A stretch of 45,930 nucleotides of DNA, from NCBI GenBank assembly GCA_001777655.1, contig MFER01000016.1, positions 1 through 45,930 on the forward strand, written 5' to 3'. Position 1 is the first letter of the stretch. The number at the start of each line of letters is the position of its first letter. The notes below the pieces were generated by a model. The model saw only the letters and a list, made by a program, of their open reading frames with translations. It was not told where the DNA came from and did not search any database. A program made the translations under genes and the position numbers. This DNA comes from Candidatus Doudnabacteria bacterium RIFCSPHIGHO2_02_FULL_43_13b (GTDB lineage: Bacteria; Patescibacteriota; Doudnabacteria; UBA920; O2-02-FULL-48-8). Positions 1 to 8,394 of this stretch are shown here, in pieces.

Positions 1-2
1 GT

Positions 3-122
3 CCACCTGAGGAAGGGACGCAAGTGATACTCGAAGACGTTCACAAGAAGAGCGCCGGATGGCGCGCAGAGCAAGCTAGGTACTACAGACCCTCAGATGA
101 GGGAGGAGCAGAAGAGCAATGA
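3..122 (+). CDS. C-terminal end of a truncated upstream ORF (PPEEGTQVILEDVHKKSAGWRAEQARYYRPSDEGGAEEQ*)
   Basis: Open frame from window start to TGA at 120-122, overlapping the ATG at 119 in an ATGA junction; high GC like the following ORF. Confidence 0.5.
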   Translation, partial: PPEEGTQVILEDVHKKSAGWRAEQARYYRPSDEGGAEEQ

Positions 123-989
123 GTAACGCAGCACTGGTTCCACTCAAGGCGACCATGAGTATTCCAGACATGGTGGCCGCAATCCGCAAGCACATCACCG
201 ACGGCGGCGCGACTGTCCGTCGCTCACTCGAAAGCGTGAACCTGACGTTCTTTGTCAGGATGCGTCTGGATGAGAACCGGGTATTCGTGCTGGCCGACGA
301 GATCGAAGGCGGCCAGCGCCTGGATCCGATGGTCGTCACCATCAACAGCAACGAGCTGATCGACGGCCGGCATCGCAAGGAAGCACGAGCTCGCCAAGCG
401 CAAGGAAGGGGAGTTCATCCTGATCCCTGATCTTGATCGGCCGACGCTCATCGCACTGGCGATGACGCTGAACACTGGCGGTGCGCTGCCGCCGACCAAG
501 CGGGACATCGAGCACACAGTCGAGATGCTGCTGGGTCAGGAACTCCCGACCAAGCGTATCCTCGAGCTCATGCCGTTTCCACCGAGCATGGTGCGTAAGT
601 ACGTTCAGTCGGTGCAGTCACGACTGGCACACACCCGGCTCATGAGCGCTGCCGATGCCGTCGCCGAGTCGAAGATGACGGTGGCACAGGCCGCGAAAGA
701 GTTCGGCGTTGACGAGACGAGGCTGAAGGAGCACACCTCGGGCACGAAGCGCGGGCGGAGGAAGGGCATCGCCGAGATGAAGTCGATGCTGTCGCTCAAG
801 TACCGCGGGTACTCGGGCTCGACCGCTCACGTCTTCAAGCAGCTGTTCGAGCAGCTCGAGGACGGCGAGGTGAGCGCGAAGACAGTGAGTGATGTGGTTG
901 CCCACGTCCAGCACCTCAACAAGCGGGCGGCGCGCACGCTCAAGGGCTGGGAGGATCGCCTCAACGCGAAGATCGCCAACGGGTCCTAA
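119..989 (+). CDS. ParB/Srx-like nuclease-fold protein, split by an apparent +1 frameshift near 378-386
   Basis: Frame 2 encodes ...VVTINSNELIDGRHRKEA, a ParB-like motif; frame 3 continues HELAKRKEGEFILIPDLDRPTLIALAMTLNTGGALPPTKRDIEHTVEMLLGQ... to 989. GGAGGAG-type SD upstream of 119. Confidence 0.55.
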
Positions 990-1014
990 CGGACTCTGCG
1001 GCGTCACGTAACAC

Positions 1015-1052
1015 ACGGCAGGTGCCTGAACAGCGCCTGCCGTTTTCTTTTT
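1015..1052 (+). terminator. Intrinsic terminator after the ParB-like ORF
   Basis: ACGGCAGG...CCTGCCGT stem followed by TTTTCTTTTT. Confidence 0.8.
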
Positions 1053-1056
1053 ATGC

Positions 1057-1062
1057 TATAAT
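1057..1062 (+). promoter_or_regulatory. -10 box TATAAT, 6 nt before ATG 1069 (probable leaderless transcript)
   Basis: tatgcTATAATtcttttATG. Confidence 0.55.
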
Positions 1063-1068
1063 TCTTTT

Positions 1069-1647
1069 ATGCTCAATAAAATTGTTTTTGATTTGGAAAC
1101 GCAGAAATCTTTTGATGACGTGGGCGGGCGCGATCGCAATCATTTGCTGAAAGTCTCGGTGCTGGGGCTTTATTCATATCCGGAAAATAAATATTATACT
1201 TTTACTGAAGATCAGATTTATAAAGCCGCGGAAATATTCACAAACGCCGACCAGATCATCGGGTTTAATATTATCAATTTTGACTATCCAGTCCTGCAGC
1301 CATATGTGCATTTCAAACTCGCCGATTTGCCAACTTTGGATATTCTCTCAGAAGTGGAAAAATTGATTGGCCATAGAGTCAAACTGGATAATTTGGCTCA
1401 AACGACACTTAAAACGGCTAAAACAGGGGATGGCCTGTTGGCTTTGAAATATTGGAAACTAGGACAGCTTGATGAGCTGAAGAAATATTGTTTGGACGAC
1501 GTAAAAATTACCAAGGATTTGTATGATTACGTGCTCAAATACGGCAAGTTGTTGTATAAAGATTATTTTGAGACGAGAGAAATAAATATTGCTTTTCCTG
1601 AGCCAGTTGCCAGGAAATCCGTGAGTAGGCAGGCGAGCCTGTTTTGA
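1069..1647 (+). CDS. Predicted RNase H-like / DEDD 3'-5' exonuclease family protein
   Basis: N-terminal FDLET, GFNIINFDYPVL, and KYCLDDVKIT motifs typical of DEDD exonucleases. Confidence 0.65.
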   Translation: MLNKIVFDLETQKSFDDVGGRDRNHLLKVSVLGLYSYPENKYYTFTEDQIYKAAEIFTNADQIIGFNIINFDYPVLQPYVHFKLADLPTLDILSEVEKLIGHRVKLDNLAQTTLKTAKTGDGLLALKYWKLGQLDELKKYCLDDVKITKDLYDYVLKYGKLLYKDYFETREINIAFPEPVARKSVSRQASLF

Positions 1648-2110
1648 CTACGAAATACGAAATCACGAAAATACGAACTATGTTTAAACCTAACGTTTTA
1701 AAAAAAGACTTAGTTTACCCCGAACTAAGCTACACAATAGTCGGTATTTTATTTAGGGTTTATAAAGCAATAGGCGCTGGATTTGATGAAAAACATTATC
1801 AGAGAGCTGTGGCAAGAGAATTAGAAAAATCTGGCTTAAATTTTTTAGAACAAGTTAGATTACCCCTAAGTTACTCAGGTCAGAGTATAGGTTCATTTGC
1901 CTTGGATTTTCTAATAGAAGAAAAAATAATTTTAGAGATTAAAAAGGATAAAAATTTTGGCAGTAAAAATTTGGACCAAGTTTACTCCTATCTAAAAGCG
2001 ACAGGATTACAGCTTGGGATTCTTGCAAATTTCACAAAAGACGGTTTGAAGTTTAAAAGAATTGTGAATTTAAAGTCCAGTTCGTAGTTCGATTTTTCGT
2101 ATTTTCGTAG
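1648..2110. repeat. Imperfect inverted repeats flanking the GxxExxY ORF
   Basis: Left 1648-1680 CTACGAAATACGAAATCACGAAAATACGAACTA; right arm 2080-2110 reverse complement CTACGAAAATACGAAAAATCGAACTACGAAC. Confidence 0.7.
1680..2087 (+). CDS. GxxExxY family protein (PD-(D/E)XK nuclease superfamily)
   Basis: IGAGFDEKHYQRAVARELEK and DFLIEEKIILEIK motifs; the track start at 1644 is a TTG inside the left inverted-repeat arm, ATG 1680 is more likely. Confidence 0.75.
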   Translation: MFKPNVLKKDLVYPELSYTIVGILFRVYKAIGAGFDEKHYQRAVARELEKSGLNFLEQVRLPLSYSGQSIGSFALDFLIEEKIILEIKKDKNFGSKNLDQVYSYLKATGLQLGILANFTKDGLKFKRIVNLKSSS

Positions 2111-2121
2111 AAAGGCAGCTT

Positions 2122-2937
2122 ATGAGAAAGGTTTTAGTGATTCTTGGAGGAATTATAATTATCGCTGCCTTAGTTTTTTTTATTTTCGTTCCGGCATTTC
2201 AGGGAAAGCTGGTGATTGACCCGATTATCCATTTGGGACCGCTTAGTATCCGCTGGTATGGGTTGATTTTAGCTGCCAGTATATTGACGGGTTATTTTAT
2301 TATCCGGAAGAATTCCTGGAAATTTGGAATTTCCGCCAAAGACATTGATGATTTTGCGTTTTGGTTAGTGATTGTCGCTGTGGTGGGAGCCCGGATATAT
2401 TTTGTGCTATTTAATTGGGCGTATTTTTCCCAAAACCTCGCTGAGATCTATAAAATTTGGTACGGTGGCATATCGATTTATGGTTCCCTGATCGCCGGCG
2501 TTATTTTTTCCTATTTTTATACGAGGAAAGCTGCCTATAGTTTTTGGCAGTTAACTGACTTGCTTGCTTTGGGACTGCCCCTTTCGCAGGCGATTGGCAG
2601 ATTGGGCAATTTCGTCAATCAAGAAGCCTATGGAACACACACAAATTTACCTTGGAAGATGTATGTGGCTGCAAAACAAGATTACGTGCATCCCACCTTT
2701 TTGTACGAAGCAGTCGCGAATGTTTTGGTCTTTGTGGTATTGAAAAAAATGATCGGTAAATTCAAACCCGGGGTTTTAGTGTTGACATATTTTATGGCGT
2801 ATTCTGTCATCAGATTTGTTGTGGAAGGGTTGCGCACCGACAGTTTATATATTTCAATTTTTCGGGTGGATCAAATCGTCGCGGTTATAATTTTGCTCAT
2901 CTCCGGCCTACTGCTTTGGATGAGGTCCAAGCATTGA
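2122..2937 (+). CDS. lgt: Prolipoprotein diacylglyceryl transferase
   Basis: IRWYGLILAASIL, GRLGNFVNQEAYG, HPTFLYE, DQI motifs of Lgt. Confidence 0.9.
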   Translation: MRKVLVILGGIIIIAALVFFIFVPAFQGKLVIDPIIHLGPLSIRWYGLILAASILTGYFIIRKNSWKFGISAKDIDDFAFWLVIVAVVGARIYFVLFNWAYFSQNLAEIYKIWYGGISIYGSLIAGVIFSYFYTRKAAYSFWQLTDLLALGLPLSQAIGRLGNFVNQEAYGTHTNLPWKMYVAAKQDYVHPTFLYEAVANVLVFVVLKKMIGKFKPGVLVLTYFMAYSVIRFVVEGLRTDSLYISIFRVDQIVAVIILLISGLLLWMRSKH

Positions 2938-2974
2938 TTTTTGGGCCAAAAATTGATATCCTAGTTGGGTCATG

Positions 2975-3115
2975 CCCAGTAATACAACTTCGATCGTTTT
3001 TGCATTTAAATGATTTTTTATCTAAATTCTGATCGGTAGATTGTGCTGGTCAATGCATCAAATTTTGACGTCGCAAAAACGTTAAAAAAATCATTAATCG
3101 AAGTTGATATACTGG
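2975..3115. repeat. Small element with about 20-bp imperfect terminal inverted repeats
   Basis: CCCAGTAATACAACTTCGAT (2975) versus ATCGAAGTTGATATACTGGG ending 3115, directly before the ATG at 3117. Confidence 0.55.
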
Positions 3116-3116
3116 G

Positions 3117-3824
3117 ATGTTTAATAAGATTTCATCTCTGGCCCTGGCCATTTTGTTGTTTTTGGTTCTTTGGGGGACCCAGAGTCATTTTTATATTTTT
3201 TTGGCCGCAGTTGGCGGGCTGATTTTAGCCACAATTGCAATTAATTATCGGCGATTAAATTTTACTTGGCCGCATCTGATGTTGCCTATCATCTATTTGA
3301 TTGGAGTCGCAGTTGTGTTCGCGGTTGTCGGCAGCGGGACTGTAAGATTAATTTTTTTGATTTTCGCGGCATTGGCATTTTATGTTCTGGAATTTAAATT
3401 AGGAAAAGAAAGTCATTTTTTACAAAATATTTTTTTGTTGTCAACGTTTGGCTGGTTTCTCGGCATATTCGCTCTAGAATTTTATCTTCGATTACCGACG
3501 ATCTTTTTGGCTATCTTAGTTTTTGTTATCACGTATTTGTTCGCGGTGCAAGGATTTGCGGGTTTCACGCTGCCGAGTAAAAAATACTTTTATTTGTTGT
3601 TAGCCTTGGTTTGTGCCGAGGCGGCCTGGGGGATAATGTTGTGGCCGACTTTTTATTTCGTTAATGCGGTTGTATTATTTTGTATTTTCTATCTGATTTG
3701 GCTGTTTGCTTTTTCCGCTTTTTTCGGCAAACTGACAAAGGCAAAAATGTATTGGCAGGTAATTTTGGTGGTCATAGTATTAACCGCGGTGTTATCAACC
3801 GCCGCCTGGAAACCCTTAAGATAA
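3117..3824 (+). CDS. Hypothetical multi-pass membrane protein
   Basis: Long ORF with repeated hydrophobic segments, no recognisable family. Confidence 0.7.
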   Translation: MFNKISSLALAILLFLVLWGTQSHFYIFLAAVGGLILATIAINYRRLNFTWPHLMLPIIYLIGVAVVFAVVGSGTVRLIFLIFAALAFYVLEFKLGKESHFLQNIFLLSTFGWFLGIFALEFYLRLPTIFLAILVFVITYLFAVQGFAGFTLPSKKYFYLLLALVCAEAAWGIMLWPTFYFVNAVVLFCIFYLIWLFAFSAFFGKLTKAKMYWQVILVVIVLTAVLSTAAWKPLR

Positions 3825-3931
3825 TGATCAATATATACCTTGTCATCGGGTAGTAGGGTATAATGGAACAGGTGGCTACAGCGCGCAAGGCGGGATTAGG
3901 AAAAAGTTAAAATTACTAAAGAAAGAAGGTT

Positions 3932-4981
3932 ATGAATCGTAAGCAGGTGATAATCATTATTTTAATCGCTTTTGTTTTTGGTGCTGTGGGCAGCATAGTT
4001 TTTGGCCGTTACATCTTGCCGCCCTTGGCTCAAGTAAAAGGTTTTGGCTGGGTTAGTCAGTTAATCAGCGATGCCCCGATTGTCATCAACCGTCGGGAAG
4101 AAGTTCAATATACCGAAGGGGTTAATCTCATCGATTTGATTAAGCAAACCAACGGAATTACTGCTTCCGTTTTTTCTTTGGATAATAAATTTTTAGGCAA
4201 TGGCATTATCATCACTTCCGATGGATTAATTTTTTCTACGGATGTCATTTTGAGCGGCCAAACACAAGTCAGAATTGTTTTAAACGACGGTCGGAGCTTC
4301 GAAGGGTTGGTCAGGGGCAGGGATTTGAAAAGTGAATTAGTGGCGATAACTATTCAAGCAAGCGGTTTGCCAGTGGCGCAGTTTTTTGAAGGAACGACGT
4401 TGGGCGCAGGACAGCGAGTCGTCGCCTTGGGAAAATCCGTTACAGTTTTTGATCACATGTTTCGAACCGGTTTTGTCACACAAACGCCACAAAATTCTGC
4501 CAGCGCTTCTGTTTTGAAAGACTCAGAGCGCATCAGTGAAAGTCTTATGACTGATTTATCAATTAATTCTGATATGCTGGGAGCCCCCGTGGTTGATCTG
4601 GCCGGCCGGGTAGTCGGCATCATCGCGACAGAGCAGCAGATAATTTTTTCCGAACATCTGCAGACCGCCATGAATTTGTATTTAAGCAGCGGCGGTATTT
4701 TTCGACCAGCGTTTGGCGTAAAGTATTTTTTTCTTAGCTCGAGCCTGGCCGGATTGGAAGGATACCCCCAGGCAGGAGCATTGGTCTCTTCGCTTTCTAC
4801 TGGCAGCAGTGCCCAAAAAGCTGGATTATTAAAGAATGATTATATCCTCGCAATCAACGGGCAGGAATTTGGCAACGATACGTTCGAAGAGGTCTTGAAC
4901 CGGCACACGAGTGGGGAAATTAAATTAACGGTTTTACGAGCAGGGGTTGAGCGGGAATTAATTGTGAACTTAATCAAATAA
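3932..4981 (+). CDS. HtrA/DegP-like (S1C) protein with C-terminal PDZ domain; catalytic triad apparently lost
   Basis: N-terminal TM; trypsin-like fold pattern and C-terminal PDZ (AGALVSSLSTGSSAQKAGLLKNDYILAINGQEF). NSDMLGAPVV replaces GNSGGP. Confidence 0.75.
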   Translation: MNRKQVIIIILIAFVFGAVGSIVFGRYILPPLAQVKGFGWVSQLISDAPIVINRREEVQYTEGVNLIDLIKQTNGITASVFSLDNKFLGNGIIITSDGLIFSTDVILSGQTQVRIVLNDGRSFEGLVRGRDLKSELVAITIQASGLPVAQFFEGTTLGAGQRVVALGKSVTVFDHMFRTGFVTQTPQNSASASVLKDSERISESLMTDLSINSDMLGAPVVDLAGRVVGIIATEQQIIFSEHLQTAMNLYLSSGGIFRPAFGVKYFFLSSSLAGLEGYPQAGALVSSLSTGSSAQKAGLLKNDYILAINGQEFGNDTFEEVLNRHTSGEIKLTVLRAGVERELIVNLIK

Positions 4982-4983
4982 TT

Positions 4984-5400
4984 ATGAACTCTGACTGCAT
5001 TTTTTGTAAAATCATCAGCGGTGGGATTCCATCAGATAAAATTTACGAAGACGACGCAGTTTTGGCGTTTATGGATATCCGACCGGTCAGTCGCGGCCAT
5101 ACTTTGGTCGTGCCCAAAACGCATACCGATGATTTTTTATCAACTGATGACCAGACACTTTCTGATTTGATCCCAAAAATAAAAAAAATCGCCCACGTTG
5201 TGATGCAAGCTGTTGGGGCCCAGGGGATGAATATTAGCACCAACCATGGTGAAGCGGCCGGTCAAGTGGTCATGCATCTGCATTTCCATTTAATCCCGCG
5301 TTTTTCTAATGATGAGCTTAAACCCTGGCCACATCAAGAGCTTGATCCAAAAATCCGCGCGGAGATCGCAGAAAGAATAAAAAGCAGGTTAAATGAATAA
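4984..5400 (+). CDS. HIT family protein (histidine triad)
   Basis: CIFCKIISGGIPS and HLHFHLIPR motifs. Confidence 0.9.
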   Translation: MNSDCIFCKIISGGIPSDKIYEDDAVLAFMDIRPVSRGHTLVVPKTHTDDFLSTDDQTLSDLIPKIKKIAHVVMQAVGAQGMNISTNHGEAAGQVVMHLHFHLIPRFSNDELKPWPHQELDPKIRAEIAERIKSRLNE

Positions 5401-6277
5401 GACAATTGTTATTGGTAAGAAAAATTTTAGTTTACAAAACCGGCGGGCATATAAGCCTGTTTATGTTTATAAGGGAAGGGATTTATTTTTAAGATTAGGT
5501 CCTGCGGCGATAGTTCAAAAAGAATTAAAGCTCCATCAACGCCTGATTAAGCTTGGTTTTCCCTTCGCTCCAATCGTCTCATCGGGAAAACAGGGGAACC
5601 GATTTTATTATATAGAGGAATCTTTAGGTAATATTCATTTTGGTCAAATTTTTTCCAAAGACATCCAGAATCAAAAGTGGATTTCAAAGCAAAACTTCGA
5701 CGCATTTTTGACTATCACCAAGAAATTTGCTGAAGCACAGTTAAGAACTGTCTTGAGGATAGGATTCCGAAAAAATTTCGCTGTCGGGACTAATTTTGTA
5801 AACATTATAAAGGAACTCCCGACAATGAAGTTACAATTTACAAAAGCTTATAAAATTCTCTCAAAGCGTCTAGAAGGACTCCCTTTTGTTTTAACCCACG
5901 GTGATTTTAGCCCGTTTAATATCTATCGCAGGGGCATAATTGACTTAGAATCGTTTTTTTGGGCACCAGCCGGTTATGATTTAGTATCCAATTTGTGTCA
6001 TAATGAGTTTTTCCCGAAAAATAAGGGCTACGAAATGCAGCGGGTCTATGAGTTTACCAAGGATCAAAAAAATCTCTATCTAGACTTGGTAGATCGCATA
6101 TATTTGAAACACAAATTACCAAAACCCTCGAATTATTATTTGGATTTTTATGTGTGCCGATGTATTTGGAGCGCCGCCCGGATGGGAAAGTGGCCCAAAA
6201 TTCAGCAGTGGCGCTATGAACAGTCGAAGAAGGTTATACGAAATTATTTAAGACTAAATAGTAAAATCAGGTTATAA
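5393..6277 (+). CDS. Aminoglycoside phosphotransferase/choline kinase-like protein
   Basis: LTHGDFSPFNIYRRGIIDLESFFWAPAGYDL resembles the APH HGDxxxxN...ID motif. Confidence 0.65.
   Translation: MNKTIVIGKKNFSLQNRRAYKPVYVYKGRDLFLRLGPAAIVQKELKLHQRLIKLGFPFAPIVSSGKQGNRFYYIEESLGNIHFGQIFSKDIQNQKWISKQNFDAFLTITKKFAEAQLRTVLRIGFRKNFAVGTNFVNIIKELPTMKLQFTKAYKILSKRLEGLPFVLTHGDFSPFNIYRRGIIDLESFFWAPAGYDLVSNLCHNEFFPKNKGYEMQRVYEFTKDQKNLYLDLVDRIYLKHKLPKPSNYYLDFYVCRCIWSAARMGKWPKIQQWRYEQSKKVIRNYLRLNSKIRL
6272..6277 (+). promoter_or_regulatory. -10 box TATAAT, 7 nt before the first duplicated ATG (6285)
   Basis: gtTATAATaggcatATG; overlaps the stop codon of the APH-like gene. Confidence 0.55.
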
Positions 6278-6284
6278 TAGGCAT

Positions 6285-6450
6285 ATGCGCTATTTAATTA
6301 CAGGTGGAGCGGGGTTCACCCAGCACCACCTGATGTTATGTCAGTTTATTTTTTAAACCTATCTTAGATGCGCTATTTAATTACAGGGGGAGCGGGGTTC
6401 ACCCAGCACCACCTGATGTTATGTCAGTTTATTTTTTAAACCTATCTTAG
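6285..6450 (+). repeat. Two tandem 83-bp units duplicating the 5' end of rfbB; each holds a 23-aa minigene (MRYLITGGAGFTQHHLMLCQFIF*)
   Basis: Units 6285-6367 and 6368-6450, nearly identical (one visible GGT/GGG change), followed by the true ATG at 6451. Confidence 0.9.
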
Positions 6451-7398
6451 ATGCGCTATTTAATTACAGGTGGTGCTGGGTTCATCGGTTCCAATTTTAT
6501 CCATTTTTTGTTTGCCAAAAATCCAGATTGTGAAATTGTCAATCTGGATAAACTGACTTATGCGGGCAATCTGGATAATTTGAAAGATATAGAAAACAAT
6601 CCGCGCTACAAGTTTGTGAAAGGGGATATTGCAGATCCCAACGCCGCAAACCTTTTAGTGGCGGATTGCGACGTGGTCGTCAACTTTGCGGCCGAAACCC
6701 ACGTGGATCGATCAATCATGGGGCCTGCTGAGTTTATCCAAACCAACGTAGTCGGCACTCAAGTATTATTAGACGCCTGCGTCAAAAACCAAAAACGGTT
6801 TCATCATATTTCTACTGATGAAGTCTTTGGGGATTTAAAGGTTGGCGGGAAAGAAAAATTTACTGAAAATACCCCGTATAACCCCTCTAGCCCTTATTCT
6901 GCCAGTAAAGCCGCTTCTGACCATCTGGTTCGCGCCTATGTTCGGACTTATGGTTTGCCGGCAACGATTTCTAACTGTTCGAATAACTATGGGTCGTATC
7001 AATATACTGAGAAATTTATTCCGTTAATGATTACGAATGCGCTCGCGAATAAAAAACTTCCAGTTTACGGTGATGGACTAAATGTCCGCGATTGGATCCA
7101 CGTCGATGATCATAATGCTGCGGTTGATTTGGTGATCCAAAAAGGGAAAATTGGTGAGACATATTTGATTGGCGGTAATAATGAAATGGCCAACATTGAT
7201 GTGGTCAAGATGATTTTGAAAATACTAGGTAAGCCGGAGAGTTTGATTGAGTTTGTAACCGACCGTAAAGGCCATGATCGGCGCTATGCGATCGATTCCA
7301 GTAAAATTGAAAGAGAATTGGGCTGGAAGCGAGAAATCGAGTTCGAAGCCGGCCTACAAAAAACTATCATTTGGTACAAAGATTTTTATAGGTTATAA
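6451..7398 (+). CDS. rfbB: dTDP-glucose 4,6-dehydratase
   Basis: MRYLITGGAGFIGSNF, AAETHVDRSI, STDEVFGD, YSASKAASDHLVRAY. Confidence 0.92.
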   Translation: MRYLITGGAGFIGSNFIHFLFAKNPDCEIVNLDKLTYAGNLDNLKDIENNPRYKFVKGDIADPNAANLLVADCDVVVNFAAETHVDRSIMGPAEFIQTNVVGTQVLLDACVKNQKRFHHISTDEVFGDLKVGGKEKFTENTPYNPSSPYSASKAASDHLVRAYVRTYGLPATISNCSNNYGSYQYTEKFIPLMITNALANKKLPVYGDGLNVRDWIHVDDHNAAVDLVIQKGKIGETYLIGGNNEMANIDVVKMILKILGKPESLIEFVTDRKGHDRRYAIDSSKIERELGWKREIEFEAGLQKTIIWYKDFYRL

Positions 7399-7416
7399 TA
7401 CTTTAACGTATTATAA
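7393..7416. promoter_or_regulatory. Palindrome TTATAATAC-tttaac-GTATTATAA upstream of the TrpR-like gene (candidate operator)
   Basis: Perfect 9-bp inverted repeat with 6-nt centre; repeated before rfbC. Confidence 0.5.
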
Positions 7417-7425
7417 GTTAAATAA

Positions 7426-7815
7426 ATGACTAAAATATCCACAAAACCTGTTCCAGAAAATCGAATGGGGCAGATGATTGATCAACTTTGGAGAGCGGTG
7501 GCAAGTCTGGAAACCAAAGACGAAGTTCATGATTTCCTGCATGATATTTTGACGCATACAGAGCTCCAAATGCTGGCCAAACGATTGCAAGTAGTCGTGA
7601 TGCTTGATGAAGGATTTAAATATGAAGAGATTAAAAAAGCGCTAAGCATTAGTGAGGCAACAATTTCGAAAATTCAAAACTGGCGACAGGCTTTTGGGAA
7701 AGGGTATAGTGTTGTGATCGAAAGACTAAAAAACAAAAAGAAAAATTATCGAAACGTAAAGTCAGGTAGGATTTACAGTAGCCGTACGGCAGCTCTAAGA
7801 ATGTGGAAAAGTTAA
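7426..7815 (+). CDS. TrpR-like (YerC/YecD family) transcriptional regulator
   Basis: LTHTELQMLAKRLQVVVMLDEGFKYEEIKKALSISEATISKIQ matches the TrpR/YerC helix-turn-helix pattern. Confidence 0.8.
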   Translation: MTKISTKPVPENRMGQMIDQLWRAVASLETKDEVHDFLHDILTHTELQMLAKRLQVVVMLDEGFKYEEIKKALSISEATISKIQNWRQAFGKGYSVVIERLKNKKKNYRNVKSGRIYSSRTAALRMWKS

Positions 7816-7835
7816 AATACTTTAACGTATTATAA
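7812..7835. promoter_or_regulatory. Second copy of palindrome, TTAAAATAC-tttaac-GTATTATAA, upstream of rfbC
   Basis: Near-identical to 7393-7416. Confidence 0.5.
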
Positions 7836-7845
7836 GTTCAGATTT

Positions 7846-8394
7846 ATGAGTCAGATCACTGAATTTAAAATTAAACAAACTGAAATCCCGGGCCTGTTAG
7901 AGATTGATATTAGTTTGATGGAAGACGAGCGCGGGTATTTTCAGGAAAAGTTTCAGAAAGAAAAGTTGGTCGCAGCCGGGTTTCCTGAAAGTTTCACGCC
8001 GGTTCAGCAAAGTGTTTCATACAATAAGGAAGTGGGCGTGACGCGGGGTTTTCACGCCGAGCCTTGGGAAAAATATATCGCGGTAATTACCGGTAAAGCT
8101 TTCGGCGCTTATCTCGACCTGCGACCTGGCCAAAATTTCGGGAAAATTGTGACAATAGAGCTTAATCCGACTAAGGCCGTTTTTCTGCCCCGTGGAGTAG
8201 CCAATGCCTTTCAAACATTGACTCCAGACGTATATTATTCCTATTTGATCAATGCTCACTGGTCTTCTCAAGCCAAATATCAATCCGTGAATTTGAAAGA
8301 TCCGGAGATTCATATTGATTGGCCGATAAATTTGGCAGAAGCAATTATTTCTGAAAAGGATTTAAACAATCCCTTCTTGAAAGATTTCCGATGA
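7846..8394 (+). CDS. rfbC: dTDP-4-dehydrorhamnose 3,5-epimerase
   Basis: MEDERGYFQEKF, QQSVSYNKEVGVTRGFHAEP, FLPRGVANAFQTL. Confidence 0.88.
   Translation: MSQITEFKIKQTEIPGLLEIDISLMEDERGYFQEKFQKEKLVAAGFPESFTPVQQSVSYNKEVGVTRGFHAEPWEKYIAVITGKAFGAYLDLRPGQNFGKIVTIELNPTKAVFLPRGVANAFQTLTPDVYYSYLINAHWSSQAKYQSVNLKDPEIHIDWPINLAEAIISEKDLNNPFLKDFR

Noticed and set aside
618-1016. Minus-strand ORFs opposite the ParB-like gene
   Set aside because: Unnatural composition; the plus-strand frame has homology-like motifs and terminator support.
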